64,000 nucleotides of DNA from Chryseobacterium gambrini (GTDB taxonomy: Bacteria > Bacteroidota > Bacteroidia > Flavobacteriales > Weeksellaceae): the NCBI RefSeq assembly GCF_900156825.1, contig NZ_FTOV01000017.1:1-64000 (forward strand), in the 5' to 3' direction. A program made the translations under genes and the position numbers. Below the pieces are notes generated by a model. It saw only the letters and a list, made by a program, of their open reading frames with translations, did not search any database and was not told where the DNA came from. Shown piece after piece: positions 25,387 through 34,389 of the stretch (positions are counted from its first letter, which is position 1; every line of letters starts with the position of its first letter).

Positions 25387-27009
25387 ATGCCAATATCTTA
25401 TATTCACGGTGCTTCCGACATTCCATTATTAGGAGAAACCATCGGAAGCAATCTTAAACATACCGTTGAAAAATTTCCCAATCAGGAAGCTTTAATCTGC
25501 GTACATCAAAATTACCGCGCCACTTATCAGGAATTTTATAATCAGACAACAGCCGTTGCAAAAGCACTGATCTTTCTGGGAGCAAAATCCGGAGACCGCA
25601 TCGGAATATGGTCTACTAACCGTTACGAATGGGTTCTTTTACAATATGCAACCGCAAGAATCGGGGTTATTTTGGTGAACATAAATCCCGCATACAGAAC
25701 CAGTGAGCTGATCTTTGTGATTAACCAGTCTGAAATGTCCCACATTTTTTCGTCTCTGGCTTTTAAATCCAGTGATTATAAACAGATGATTGCCGATGCA
25801 AGAGAGTTCTGCTCGACTTTAAAATCTGAAATTTTCTTTGATGACAATTGGGAAGAGTTTTTAAATAACGGACAGGAAATTTCGGATGATACATTGCATA
25901 GTTTTGAAGAACATGTACAGTTTGACGATCCGGTCAACATTCAGTACACTTCAGGAACGACCGGTTTTCCTAAAGGCGTTACTCTTTCTCATCATAATAT
26001 TTTAAACAACGGATATTTTATCGGAATTCGATTAAAGTATACCGAAAAAGACAGAGTCTGTATTCCTGTTCCCTTTTATCACTGTTTCGGAATGGTGATC
26101 GGAAATATTTGCTGTACCGCTCACGGAGCCTGTATGGTGATTCCGAATGACAGTTTTGATCCTGAAATTACTTTAAAAGTTGTTTCCGATGAAAAATGTA
26201 CTTCGCTTTACGGAGTTCCCACCATGTTTATTGCCGAATTAGCGGTAAAAAATTTCGAAACTTTTGATTTTTCAAGTTTAAGAACGGGGGTCATGGCTGG
26301 TTCCGTTTGTCCGCCAGAAATTATGAAAAAAGTAGAAAGCCTCATGAATATCAAGGAAATGAGCATCTGCTACGGAATGACGGAAACCTCTCCTGTCTCT
26401 ACCCAGACTTTAATCGGAACTCCATTTGAAAAGCAGGTGAATACGGTAGGAACTGTTCAGGATCATCTGGAAATAAAAATCATTGGCGAAAACGGAAAAG
26501 TTGTCGCGCGTGGCGAACATGGGGAACTGTGTACAAGAGGTTATTCCGTAATGCTGAAATACTGGAACGATCCTGAAAACACCAGAAAAGTTCTGGATGA
26601 AGGAAGATGGATGCATACCGGAGATATGGCAGTAATGGATGATGAAGGCTACATTACGATTTCGGGCAGGATTAAAGACCTGATTATCCGTGGCGGTGAA
26701 AATATTTCGCCTAAAGAAATTGAAGACTTTTTATACACTTATCCCAACATTCTTGATGTTCAGATTATCGGAGTTCCAAGCGAAAAATTTGGCGAAGAAG
26801 TGATGGCGTGGGTGAAAGTAAGAAAAGGTTTTCAGGTAACGGAAGAAGAACTTTTAGAGTATTGTAAAGGCAGAATCGCCCATTATAAAGTTCCGAAATA
26901 CTGGAAGTTTGTGGATGAATTCCCGATGACGATTTCCGGAAAGATCCGAAAAGTGGAAATGCGTGAAGTTTCTGTAAAAGAATTGGGACTGGAAAAAATA
27001 AACAATTAA
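25387..27009 (+). CDS. AMP-binding acyl-CoA synthetase
   Basis: 540 aa. Activates a fatty acid to acyl-AMP and then acyl-CoA. P-loop YTSGTTGFPKGVTLSHHN, A5-like motif CYGMTETSP, A7 WMHTGDMAVMDDEGY, A8 GRIKDLIIRGGENISPKEIE and C-terminal lysine in ISGKIRK. The length and motif set match medium/long-chain fatty-acyl-CoA synthetases of the FadD/AcsF2-like group. The preferred start is ATG 25387 (MPISYIHGASD); the TTG at 25354 would add an unlikely hydrophobic extension. Confidence 0.9.
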   Translation: MPISYIHGASDIPLLGETIGSNLKHTVEKFPNQEALICVHQNYRATYQEFYNQTTAVAKALIFLGAKSGDRIGIWSTNRYEWVLLQYATARIGVILVNINPAYRTSELIFVINQSEMSHIFSSLAFKSSDYKQMIADAREFCSTLKSEIFFDDNWEEFLNNGQEISDDTLHSFEEHVQFDDPVNIQYTSGTTGFPKGVTLSHHNILNNGYFIGIRLKYTEKDRVCIPVPFYHCFGMVIGNICCTAHGACMVIPNDSFDPEITLKVVSDEKCTSLYGVPTMFIAELAVKNFETFDFSSLRTGVMAGSVCPPEIMKKVESLMNIKEMSICYGMTETSPVSTQTLIGTPFEKQVNTVGTVQDHLEIKIIGENGKVVARGEHGELCTRGYSVMLKYWNDPENTRKVLDEGRWMHTGDMAVMDDEGYITISGRIKDLIIRGGENISPKEIEDFLYTYPNILDVQIIGVPSEKFGEEVMAWVKVRKGFQVTEEELLEYCKGRIAHYKVPKYWKFVDEFPMTISGKIRKVEMREVSVKELGLEKINN

Positions 27010-27065
27010 ATACAGCGTAATCCGAAAAGCTTATAGAGTAGGAAAATCAAATAAATTAAATTACT

Positions 27066-27239
27066 ATGAAAAATTTAAAAAAATTAAACAGAAAAGAGTT
27101 GAAAAGTGTGAAAGGCAGCGGAAGATGCTTTTGTCTTGTAAGTCCGGATCCTTGTTATGATTTAAATGTGAATAACCAGGGAGTTCCTTATGTTTTCAAC
27201 TGCTGCACTTCAACATGTGTACAACAGCCCCCTTTTTAA
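27066..27239 (+). CDS. Bacteriocin-like micropeptide with Lys-rich leader
   Basis: 57 aa: MKNLKKLNRKELKSVKGSGR followed by a Cys-rich core with RCFCLVSP, YVFNCCTSTC, six Cys in all. The N-terminus is the double-glycine-type leader found in 'bacteriocin-like' peptides common in Chryseobacterium, but with GSG instead of GG before the core. Such leaders are normally cut by a peptidase-containing ABC transporter; none is in this window. 56 nt after the acyl-CoA synthetase gene and followed by a strong terminator. Activity is unknown; it could be a secreted peptide, signal or toxin. Confidence 0.72.
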   Translation: MKNLKKLNRKELKSVKGSGRCFCLVSPDPCYDLNVNNQGVPYVFNCCTSTCVQQPPF

Positions 27240-27250
27240 TCAGATAAAAA

Positions 27251-27283
27251 GAAAAGCATTTCAGTTTGAAATGCTTTTCTGTT
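27251..27283. terminator. Bidirectional terminator
   Basis: GAAAAGCATTTC (27251-27262) pairs perfectly with GAAATGCTTTTC (27268-27279). A-rich and T-rich flanks serve the micropeptide gene (+) and rpoN (-). Confidence 0.9.
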
Positions 27284-27287
27284 ATTT

Positions 27288-28751
27288 TTAAAGTTCTTTT
27301 CTTAATCTTGCTACCGGAATATTAAGCTGTTCACGATACTTTGCAATCGTTCTTCTGGCAATATTGTATCCCTGTTCTTTTAAGATCACCACCAAAGCAT
27401 CATCCGTTAATGGTTTTCTCTTATTTTCTTTGCTGATAACTTCCTGAAGGTGCATCTTGATCTCTTTTGTAGAAACCTCTTCCCCATCATCATTTGTTAA
27501 GCTATCCGAGAACAGATCCTTCAGATAAATAATTCCGTTCGGAGTATCGGCATATTTGCTTTTTACCACTCTTGAAATCGTTGAAATATCGAAGCCTGTA
27601 ATATCGGCAATATCTTTAAGAATCATGGGTCTCAAAGATTTTTCATCTCCGGTAAGGAAATAGTCTTTCTGAAATTTCACAATCGCAGTAATGGTTTGCA
27701 ATAATGTATTCTGACGCTGATTAATTGCATCAATATACCATTTTGCAGCATCTAATTTCTGCTTGATGAACAATGCAGCCTGTTTGTGTTCTGCAGAATT
27801 CTTATCATGCGAATAAGTGGATAAAATATCTTTGTATTCTTCTGAAACTCTTAAAGTAGGTGCATTTTTGCTGTTCAGCATCGGGATAACCTGTCCGTCT
27901 TTCACCTGAATCACAAAATCCGGAATAATTTCCTGATTGATTGTAATCGTCTGAGTATCGAAATTTCCGCCAACTTTTGGAGATAATTTTGAAATTTCGT
28001 CCAACGCATCCTTCAGATCTTCTTCTTCAATATCGTATTTCTGAATGATTTTGTTGTAATGCTTGTTCGTTAAAGCATCAAACTGATGTCTCAGAATATT
28101 GGCAGCCAGAGAAACGGCTTTATCTGAACTTACTTTTTTCTCAATCTGCAGCAACAGGCATTCCTGAAGACCTCTCGCTCCTACTCCGGGAGGATCCAGT
28201 TTCTGCACATAATTTTCAAGGATATCTTCTACATTTTCTTTGGTGGTATAAATTCCCTGAGAAAAGGCAAGATCATCCACAATAGATTTGATCTCTCTTC
28301 TTAAATATCCGTCTGTATCGAGATTCCCGATAAGATATTCCGCAATCTTCAAATCTTCTTTATTGATGTTGGCAAGATGAATCTGCTCCAAAAGATAATC
28401 GTATAATGACTGTCCTTCCGTTAAAAGACTTTCATTATCAAATTCTTCATCATCGGAAGAATAGTTACTGGAAGACGTTTTATAGCTCGGTTCATCATCG
28501 TAAAGATACTGGTCTACATCAAAATCTGTTTCAATGCTTTCTGTACCTTCTGTTTCATATGAATCTTCCAGAGAAGAATAATCGTCCTCTTTAGATTCTT
28601 CTTTTGCGATCTCTAATGCCGGGTTTTCTTCTAACTCCCTCTCAAGTTCCTCTTCAAACTCCAATGTGTGAAGCTGGATCAACTTCATCAATTGGATTTG
28701 CTGGGGAGCCAGCTTTTGTCCTAATTTGAGTTGTAAGTGTTGTTTTAGCAT
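27288..28751 (-). CDS. rpoN: RNA polymerase sigma-54 factor
   Basis: 487 aa. Region I is Gln/Leu-rich (LQLKLGQKLAPQQIQLMKL), followed by an acidic region II (about 45-110), core-binding region and the C-terminal DNA-binding part with HTH (FDISTISRVVKSKY) and the RpoN box ARRTIAKYREQL. Sigma-54 needs bacterial enhancer-binding ATPases to start transcription; none is encoded in this window. A minus-strand -7 box TAGTTTTG lies at 28815-28808. Confidence 0.97.
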   Translation of the reverse strand: MLKQHLQLKLGQKLAPQQIQLMKLIQLHTLEFEEELERELEENPALEIAKEESKEDDYSSLEDSYETEGTESIETDFDVDQYLYDDEPSYKTSSSNYSSDDEEFDNESLLTEGQSLYDYLLEQIHLANINKEDLKIAEYLIGNLDTDGYLRREIKSIVDDLAFSQGIYTTKENVEDILENYVQKLDPPGVGARGLQECLLLQIEKKVSSDKAVSLAANILRHQFDALTNKHYNKIIQKYDIEEEDLKDALDEISKLSPKVGGNFDTQTITINQEIIPDFVIQVKDGQVIPMLNSKNAPTLRVSEEYKDILSTYSHDKNSAEHKQAALFIKQKLDAAKWYIDAINQRQNTLLQTITAIVKFQKDYFLTGDEKSLRPMILKDIADITGFDISTISRVVKSKYADTPNGIIYLKDLFSDSLTNDDGEEVSTKEIKMHLQEVISKENKRKPLTDDALVVILKEQGYNIARRTIAKYREQLNIPVARLRKEL

Positions 28752-28873
28752 ATTACTAGTTGGTGTTTTAACATAACATATTCTACGAATTTAGTACTTT
28801 TTTTTGACAAAACTAAATTTTAGCACGATTTTTGTATTCAACAGTGTATAATAAGCTATTTAAAATAAACAAC

Positions 28874-28907
28874 AAAAGCCCTGAAGCATGATTTTCAGGG
28901 CTTTTTT
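28874..28907 (-). terminator. Terminator of the toxin-antitoxin pair
   Basis: AGCCCTGAA (28877-28885) pairs with TTCAGGGCT (28894-28902), with A-run and T-run flanks. It separates the TA genes from rpoN. Confidence 0.85.
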
Positions 28908-28911
28908 ATTT

Positions 28912-29205
28912 TTATATATCCAGATTTTCCGGATCTCTTCTGTTATCCCAAAACGCAAGAATTTCAATAACCTCTTTATTGATTCTATAATACAGTGAAA
29001 AATTTTTATCAATTAAAACATATTTCACACGATCAATTTCAGAAGGAGAACCTATATTCGGATTTTCTGCAATAAGTTTTTCCTTTTTTTCAACTTCTGC
29101 CATTAATTTTGAAGAATATTTTATCGATTTATTATGTCTGATCCAATATTGAAGCGTATCCAGATAATCTGATTCTGCCTGATGAGACCAGATTACCCTA
29201 AACAT
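28912..29205 (-). CDS. RelE/ParE-type toxin
   Basis: 97 aa. RelE/ParE fold: FRVIWSHQAESDYLDTLQYW at the start, ENPNIGSP in the middle and YVLIDKNFSLYYRINKEVIEILAFWDNRRDP at the C-terminal strands. Such toxins cut ribosome-bound mRNA or poison gyrase; which one cannot be read here. The upstream gene overlaps it by 13 nt and should encode the antitoxin. Confidence 0.85.
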   Translation of the reverse strand: MFRVIWSHQAESDYLDTLQYWIRHNKSIKYSSKLMAEVEKKEKLIAENPNIGSPSEIDRVKYVLIDKNFSLYYRINKEVIEILAFWDNRRDPENLDI

Positions 29206-29414
29206 TTTCTTGCTTTTTCAGCTACAGATTTGCTTGATGAGAATTTTCCTTCAGAAATATCTGAAATTCCTTTTAAAATTTTCTCTTTCTGCCAATCCGT
29301 AAGATTTTCTTCTTTATTAATCTCAAAATTAATTTTCAGCTCTTTCAAAAGAGCTTTCAGAAGATTGATCTGATTTTCGTTTTCTGTATGTATGGTAATT
29401 GTACTCATCATCAT
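29193..29414 (-). CDS. Antitoxin partner of the RelE/ParE-type toxin
   Basis: 73 aa. N-terminal strand MSTITIHTENENQINLLKALLKEL suggests a small N-terminal dimer domain, then a Lys/Glu-rich helical C-terminus (KILKGISDISEGKFSS) that would wrap the toxin. Three consecutive ATG codons (29414, 29411, 29408) are possible starts. Overlap of 13 nt with the toxin gene supports a TA operon. Confidence 0.75.
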   Translation of the reverse strand: MMMSTITIHTENENQINLLKALLKELKINFEINKEENLTDWQKEKILKGISDISEGKFSSSKSVAEKARKCLG

Positions 29415-29434
29415 TATTTTAGGTAAAGTTAATA

Positions 29435-29467
29435 AAAAAATCCTTCCGATAAGATCAGAAGGATTTT
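29435..29467 (-). terminator. Terminator of asnS
   Basis: AAAATCCTTC pairs with GAAGGATTTT around 29437-29467, 22 nt beyond the asnS stop. Confidence 0.8.
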
Positions 29468-29488
29468 TCTATATGTTTTTATTAAAAA

Positions 29489-30937
29489 TTAAAACTCAGC
29501 GTTTTTCGGCGTTCTCGGGAAAGGAATTACATCTCTGATGTTCGTCATTCCTGTAACGAAAAGAACTAATCTTTCCAATCCCAAACCAAATCCTGCATGC
29601 GGTACAGAACCGAATTTTCTGGTATCTAAATACCACCACAGTTCGTGCTCATCCACATGCATTTCTGCCATTTTCTGTTTTAAAACATCCAATCTTGCTT
29701 CTCTTTCAGAACCTCCGATAATTTCTCCGATTCCAGGGAAAAGTACATCCATTGCAGCAACGGTTTTACCGTCTTCATTCAGTTTCATGTAGAACGCTTT
29801 GATCTCTTTTGGATAATCAAACAGAACTACCGGACTTTCGAAATGTTTTTCTACCAGATATCTCTCGTGTTCAGACTGAAGATCGGTTCCCCAGTTTTCC
29901 ACAGGATACTGGAATTTACCTTTTTTATTTTCTTTTGAGTTCATTAAGATCTCAATAGCTTCCGTATAAGAAACTCTCTTGAAACGTTTAGCAATCACAT
30001 TCTCAAGCTTTTCGATAAGACCTTCTTTGGCTCTGTCTTTTTCAGGTTTCGATTTTTGTTCTTCCTCAAAACGTTTATCTAAGAATTCCAGATCGTCTTT
30101 GCAGTGATCCAATACATATTTAATTACATATTTTAAGAAATCTTCCGCCAGATCAATGTTGTCTTCCAGATTATTGAAAGCTACTTCCGGCTCAATCATC
30201 CAGAACTCAGCCAAGTGACGGGTTGTGTTAGAATTTTCTGCACGGAAAGTAGGTCCGAAAGTATAAATCCTTCCTAATCCCATTGCTGCAGTTTCTCCTT
30301 CAAGCTGTCCGGAAACCGTTAAATTCGTTTTTCTTCCGAAGAAATCCTGAGCAAAATCGATGTCTCCCTGCTCGTCTCTCGGAATATTGTTCAGATCAAA
30401 ATTCGTTACTCCGAACATTTCTCCGGCTCCTTCTGCATCAGCTCCTGTAATAACCGGTGTGTTGATGTAGAAAAACTGGTTTTGGTTAAAGAAAGAATGT
30501 ACCGCAAAACTTACCGCATGACGCACTCTGAAAACGGCTCCGAATAAATTGGTTCTGAATCTCAAATGTGCCTGATCTCTCAAAGTTTCCAATGAGTGTT
30601 TTTTAGGCTGAAGAATGGTTTTGTCTCTTTCTTCAGTAAAATTGTCTCCTAAAATAGTAATTTTTTTCGCTAAAATCTCAACAGCCTGTCCTGCTCCCTG
30701 ACTTTCTACTACTTCTCCTACAATCTTAAGGGAAGAAGCTGTACTGATCTTGCTGATAATCTCTTCGTCGAAATTTTCAAAATCAACAACAATCTGCAAA
30801 TTATTAATCGTAGAACCATCATTAAGCGCAATGAAGCGATTTGCACGGAACGTTCTTACCCAACCGTAAACCGTAATGTCATGATGTAATACTTTCTTGT
30901 AATCCTGTAGGATTTCCTTAATTGTCTGCTTTTTCAT
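29489..30937 (-). CDS. asnS: Asparagine--tRNA ligase
   Basis: 482 aa class IIb synthetase that charges tRNA-Asn. N-terminal OB-fold anticodon-binding domain (about 15-115, [20 protein letters not shown]), then the class II core: motif 2 [21 protein letters not shown] and motif 3 [16 protein letters not shown]. No leader peptide or attenuator is visible upstream, in contrast to tyrS. Promoter TAACTTTG (minus, 30982-30975) 38 nt upstream. Confidence 0.97.
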   Translation of the reverse strand: MKKQTIKEILQDYKKVLHHDITVYGWVRTFRANRFIALNDGSTINNLQIVVDFENFDEEIISKISTASSLKIVGEVVESQGAGQAVEILAKKITILGDNFTEERDKTILQPKKHSLETLRDQAHLRFRTNLFGAVFRVRHAVSFAVHSFFNQNQFFYINTPVITGADAEGAGEMFGVTNFDLNNIPRDEQGDIDFAQDFFGRKTNLTVSGQLEGETAAMGLGRIYTFGPTFRAENSNTTRHLAEFWMIEPEVAFNNLEDNIDLAEDFLKYVIKYVLDHCKDDLEFLDKRFEEEQKSKPEKDRAKEGLIEKLENVIAKRFKRVSYTEAIEILMNSKENKKGKFQYPVENWGTDLQSEHERYLVEKHFESPVVLFDYPKEIKAFYMKLNEDGKTVAAMDVLFPGIGEIIGGSEREARLDVLKQKMAEMHVDEHELWWYLDTRKFGSVPHAGFGLGLERLVLFVTGMTNIRDVIPFPRTPKNAEF

Positions 30938-30974
30938 TTGTTGATTAAAATTTTTCTGTAAAAATTAATGTCTG

Positions 30975-31021
30975 CAAAGTTACAAAAAAACAGCACAATT
31001 TGAAGATTACGCTGTTTTTTT
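30975..31021. promoter_or_regulatory. asnS promoter with an adjoining terminator-like hairpin
   Basis: Minus-strand TAACTTTG at 30982-30975. Immediately upstream, AAAAAAACAGC (30984-30994) pairs with GCTGTTTTTTT (31011-31021). The hairpin sits over the -33 region, between divergent genes that have no need for a terminator. It may insulate the two genes or end an unseen small transcript. Confidence 0.5.
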
Positions 31022-31125
31022 AAAAATGAACTTATTTCAGAGCGCTTTTTTGAGCTGACATTCTATTTTTTCATTTTGAAGATCCCCCTTCATTCAAACG
31101 CATCAATATTTAAGATAATAATATT

Positions 31126-31133
31126 TATATTTG
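31126..31133 (+). promoter_or_regulatory. -7 box of the Crp-family regulator gene
   Basis: TATATTTG, 8 nt before the ATG at 31142. It excludes the upstream in-frame TTG at 31076 as start. Confidence 0.55.
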
Positions 31134-31141
31134 AAATAAAT

Positions 31142-31711
31142 ATGGATACTTCCCTTCGGCAAATAATAAAAAAAACGATTTCAATTTCGGACAGTGATCT
31201 TGATTTTATGGTTTCTCTTTTCAATCCTTTATCATTGAAAAAGGGCGACTATTTTCTGGAAATTGGTAAACGTTGTGACCAAGTGGCTTTCATAAAAACA
31301 GGAATGCTACGAATATTTTACCCTAACGCCAAAGGTGAAGAAACAACCTGCTATTTTTCTTTACCTGATGAATTTGTAACCTCTTTTTCAAGTTTTACAA
31401 CACAAAATTTGTCTACAGAAAACATACAGGCTATTCTGCCTACTGAGTTGTTTACGATCAGGAAGCAGGACTTGGAAACACTCTATCAAAAAATTCCGGC
31501 TGCTCAGGAATTTGGAAGATTGGCTGCAGAAAATCTGGCTATAATTATGGAAAAGCGAATTTCTCTTTTCCTGAATAATTCTGCGGATGAACGGTACCAG
31601 TTTTTACTGAAAAATAATTCTATTTTAATTCAGACTGTTCCTTTGCAATACCTTGCTTCTTATCTCGGGATGTCTCCACAACATTTGAGCAGACTGCGAA
31701 GAGGTGTTTAA
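31142..31711 (+). CDS. Crp/Fnr-family transcriptional regulator
   Basis: 189 aa. N-terminal cyclic-nucleotide-binding-like beta-barrel (about 25-115, KKGDYFLEIGKRCDQVAFIKTGMLRIF) and a C-terminal helix-turn-helix in YLASYLGMSPQHLSRLRR. The phosphate-binding Arg of true cAMP receptors is not evident, as usual for this Bacteroidota group. The C-terminus is short, ending a few residues after the recognition helix. It precedes a broken outer-membrane gene and a DUF2306 gene that it may regulate. Confidence 0.85.
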   Translation: MDTSLRQIIKKTISISDSDLDFMVSLFNPLSLKKGDYFLEIGKRCDQVAFIKTGMLRIFYPNAKGEETTCYFSLPDEFVTSFSSFTTQNLSTENIQAILPTELFTIRKQDLETLYQKIPAAQEFGRLAAENLAIIMEKRISLFLNNSADERYQFLLKNNSILIQTVPLQYLASYLGMSPQHLSRLRRGV

Positions 31712-31797
31712 TGTACCTCATTTCTTAGCAAATGTTCAGTAGAATACAAATAGCATGAACGAGCTTTGTACTGTCTAACAACCTAAACAACAGTACA

Positions 31798-32474
31798 ATG
31801 CAGATTTCAATAAAAAAAATTTTCGCAGGAGCAGCAATTTTCCTGCTCACTCAGATTTCCTTTGCGCAATAAAAAAAAGACCTTTTATACTCAAACCGGG
31901 TTAGTATTTTGGCAGGTCTGATTCAGCCCATCTTGCTGAAAGGCGGCAATATTGAAATAACCTACTTTTCAAAAAGAATGAGTTTTGATTATTCCCACGG
32001 GTTTTTATTAAATATGTCGGGAGGAACCATTACAGGCGATGCTAAAACTCAACATTTAGCTTATCATTTGCCGTATTCAACAGGTTTTGGAATCGGATAT
32101 CGTTTCAGTTCATATTTCGATGTAAGAATTGAATCAAAAATCCATAGCTGGGAAGTATATTATGATGGAGAAACCCAAAACAAGTCTAATTTGATAAAAG
32201 CCTATAAAACGTATTCTTTGGGGCTTGGTGCCTATTACCGCTATATGCCGTTTCATAAAAAGGATAACTGGCTGCAAGGCATTACAGTCTGCGTTGGTGG
32301 CCTAATATTGCGAGTAGCCTTACAGATAATAAATTCACCTATTACAATAAGTTCACAAACAAAGAGGAAACATTAAAAGCCTCAAATATTGGAATAGCAG
32401 GTTCGCAATTTCTGATGAATGTAAGTGTAGGCTATACATTTGGAGGAAAAAAAGAATCTGTAAAAGAGGAGTAA
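31798..32474 (+). pseudogene. Broken outer-membrane beta-barrel gene
   Basis: Starts MQISIKKIFAGAAIF with a signal peptide ending SFAQ, then an in-frame TAA (31870-31872) directly at the cleavage site. The same frame continues KKDLLYSNRVSILAGLIQP through beta-barrel-like strands (GFGIGYRFSSYFDVRI, YSLGLGAYYRYMPF) to about 32280. There the frame shifts, and the other frame continues SLRWWPNIASSLTDNKF to a typical outer-membrane end VSVGYTFGGKK before the stop at 32474. So there is one nonsense change (GAA to TAA would explain it) and one net frameshift. Homology is readable over the full length, so the decay is recent. Confidence 0.8.
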
Positions 32475-32504
32475 TTATACGATTGATATTGTAATTATAA
32501 AAAA

Positions 32505-33125
32505 ATGAAAAAGATAGTTAACCTGTTTATCATTATAACAGTTATTGCAATGACTTTATATACATTTTACTCGTATATTTATTTGTCTCCCGGTACAACT
32601 GTTTCGCCGCAACAAAAGATTGAGTATGCCCAACATAGTTTTTCGATTGCTGTTCATGCAGGATTTGGAGCTGTAGCGTTATTCGCAGGTATGTTCCAAC
32701 TAATGAAAAGGGTTCGGGAGAAATTTCCGGCTTCAAATATCATTTTACGAAAAGTATATTATTTTTCAGTATTAATGAGCGCCGTAACTGGTCTCTATGT
32801 AGCAACTTATGCTCAAGGTGGCTTGGTAAATAAAATAGGTTTTTTCACCCTTGATGTTATCTGGATTTTATCCATAATTCAGTCGTTTATTGCTGATAAG
32901 AAAGATGATATGTCTGCCTTTAGGATATGGATAGTCCGCAATTATGCGTTGACATTTGCTTCGGTAACGTTGCGTTTATGGCTTGTATTTATCTGGAACA
33001 TATATGGTTTTGAGCTTTCTCATTTTTCTGAAGTATATCAGACATTAGGTTTTCTTTGCTGGGTTCCAAATCTGGTTTTTATTGAGTGGTTCTATCTGAA
33101 CAAGGCAAAGCTCCTGCAAAGGTAA
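32505..33125 (+). CDS. DUF2306 membrane protein
   Basis: 206 aa with about six membrane spans. Family marks: HSFSIAVHAGFGAVALFAGMFQ (span 2 with His), ILRKVYYFSVLMSAVTGLYVA, and RNYALTFASVTLRLWL near the C-terminal half. DUF2306 proteins are related to haem-binding four-helix membrane proteins (NnrU/DUF2231-like) but have no proven function. 30 nt after the pseudogene, same strand. Confidence 0.82.
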   Translation: MKKIVNLFIIITVIAMTLYTFYSYIYLSPGTTVSPQQKIEYAQHSFSIAVHAGFGAVALFAGMFQLMKRVREKFPASNIILRKVYYFSVLMSAVTGLYVATYAQGGLVNKIGFFTLDVIWILSIIQSFIADKKDDMSAFRIWIVRNYALTFASVTLRLWLVFIWNIYGFELSHFSEVYQTLGFLCWVPNLVFIEWFYLNKAKLLQR

Positions 33126-33240
33126 AATCCCACTTTATAAATCTGGCAGTCTATCTCAGGTCTCTTTTACGAAGAATTCTACTCGACTGTCCCTTCATTT
33201 ACTGATAATACATCTTGTGAAAATTTATTTCCGAGAAACT

Positions 33241-33278
33241 AAAAAGACAGCGGAACTTGGTGATTCCGCTGTCTTTTT
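33241..33278. terminator. Bidirectional terminator
   Basis: AAAAAGACAGCGGA pairs with TCCGCTGTCTTTTT (14 bp) between convergent genes. Confidence 0.93.
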
Positions 33279-33320
33279 ACAAAATCATTTATCAATTATA
33301 TAACGAAAACTTTAAGATAA

Positions 33321-33920
33321 TTAATTGAAAAATATCGTTTTTTTCCTCTGCTTTCCTTTTCTTATTTTCCATGCATGATAAGAACTCGGAACATCATACT
33401 GCCATTTCGGAAGAATTAAAATGATTAAAATAACATCAATATGAGCAATAAATCCCAATACAACGGTTAGATAAAAAGTCCATCCTGCCTGTTGAAAACC
33501 AATAAGATACGTAAAAGCAATCAGCAGACTTAAGCCCCACATTTTTGATAAAAAAGCGTGAGTACAGGTTTCTTTCCCGAATTTTAGCCAGCTTATTACA
33601 TAGCAAAGTGCTTCCATTACGAAAATTAAAGCAACTCCTTTCCATTCGTTTTTTATTAATTCTGGATTCAGAAAATAAGCTGCAAATCCTAAGGAAAGCC
33701 AGAATATCAAATCGGTCTGACTGTCTAATCTCCTCAGTTTTTCTGAGGAAACTCCTGCTTTCCGGGCAATAATTCCGTCGAAAATATCGGTTAATAAACC
33801 GAAATACATTAAGCTTAAAATTAAAAACCGGGATTCTTCTCCTTTAAAATAAGCTGATAAAAGAATGATCGGAGCCAAACAAAATCTTGTGGCGATTAAT
33901 AGATATGGTATTGTTTTCAT
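33321..33920 (-). CDS. CDP-alcohol phosphatidyltransferase
   Basis: 199 aa membrane enzyme with about five spans that joins an alcohol headgroup to a CDP-lipid. Signature DGIIARKAGVSSEKL then RRLDSQTD (about 47-69) keeps the four Asp, the Gly after the first Asp and AR, but has Leu where the family consensus DGxxARxxxxxxxxGxxxDxxxD has Gly. Ends in a Lys/Arg-rich tail. Product lipid unknown. Last gene of a three-gene minus-strand group. Confidence 0.82.
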   Translation of the reverse strand: MKTIPYLLIATRFCLAPIILLSAYFKGEESRFLILSLMYFGLLTDIFDGIIARKAGVSSEKLRRLDSQTDLIFWLSLGFAAYFLNPELIKNEWKGVALIFVMEALCYVISWLKFGKETCTHAFLSKMWGLSLLIAFTYLIGFQQAGWTFYLTVVLGFIAHIDVILIILILPKWQYDVPSSYHAWKIRKGKQRKKTIFFN

Positions 33921-33933
33921 GACGGCACTGTTT

Positions 33934-34386
33934 TTAAAATCCTATTTTTAGCCTTCCGTAGACATTCTCTTTGTTAGTCAATCTAAAGGTAATTCCCGCT
34001 GTGAATCCTTGTATTTGCACATTGCTGTTATTAAAAGACTTAGAATATCCTATTCCGATATCGCAGGTATTAAGCATTGAAATTCCTGCTAAAGAATAGG
34101 CATGATAAAGAGAAGATCCTGCTTTAATAAACAAAACCGTTCCCAAATTATAACTTAAATGCAGATCTGGAATTCCATGCAACTTTCCATTATAATTCAC
34201 GATTCCATAACCTGTTCCTAAAAAAAGTTTGTTTTGATGGTTGTCATTCATCACAATAAATTCAAAACCTCCACGCAAAAGATGCCTGTCTGCATAAGAA
34301 TAGTCTATATAATAAATCGGCTGCCATTTTTGTGCATTGCAAAAACTACAAAAGAACAATACTATACACAGTGTAATATTTTTCAT
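33934..34386 (-). CDS. Secreted protein, outer-membrane-like, unknown
   Basis: 150 aa. Signal peptide (about 1-18, ending CNAQ), then alternating strands with Gly and aromatic residues (YGIVNYNGKLHGIPDLHLSY, AGITFRLTNKENVYGRLKIGF) as in small outer-membrane barrels. The final Phe is typical of outer-membrane proteins. Between a lipoprotein gene (3 nt) and the phosphatidyltransferase gene (13 nt), so co-transcribed. Confidence 0.65.
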   Translation of the reverse strand: MKNITLCIVLFFCSFCNAQKWQPIYYIDYSYADRHLLRGGFEFIVMNDNHQNKLFLGTGYGIVNYNGKLHGIPDLHLSYNLGTVLFIKAGSSLYHAYSLAGISMLNTCDIGIGYSKSFNNSNVQIQGFTAGITFRLTNKENVYGRLKIGF

Positions 34387-34389
34387 GAT

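Noticed and set aside
30938-31021. T-box or attenuator for asnS
   Set aside because: The hairpin lies upstream of the asnS promoter rather than in the leader, and there is no leader ORF with Asn codons.
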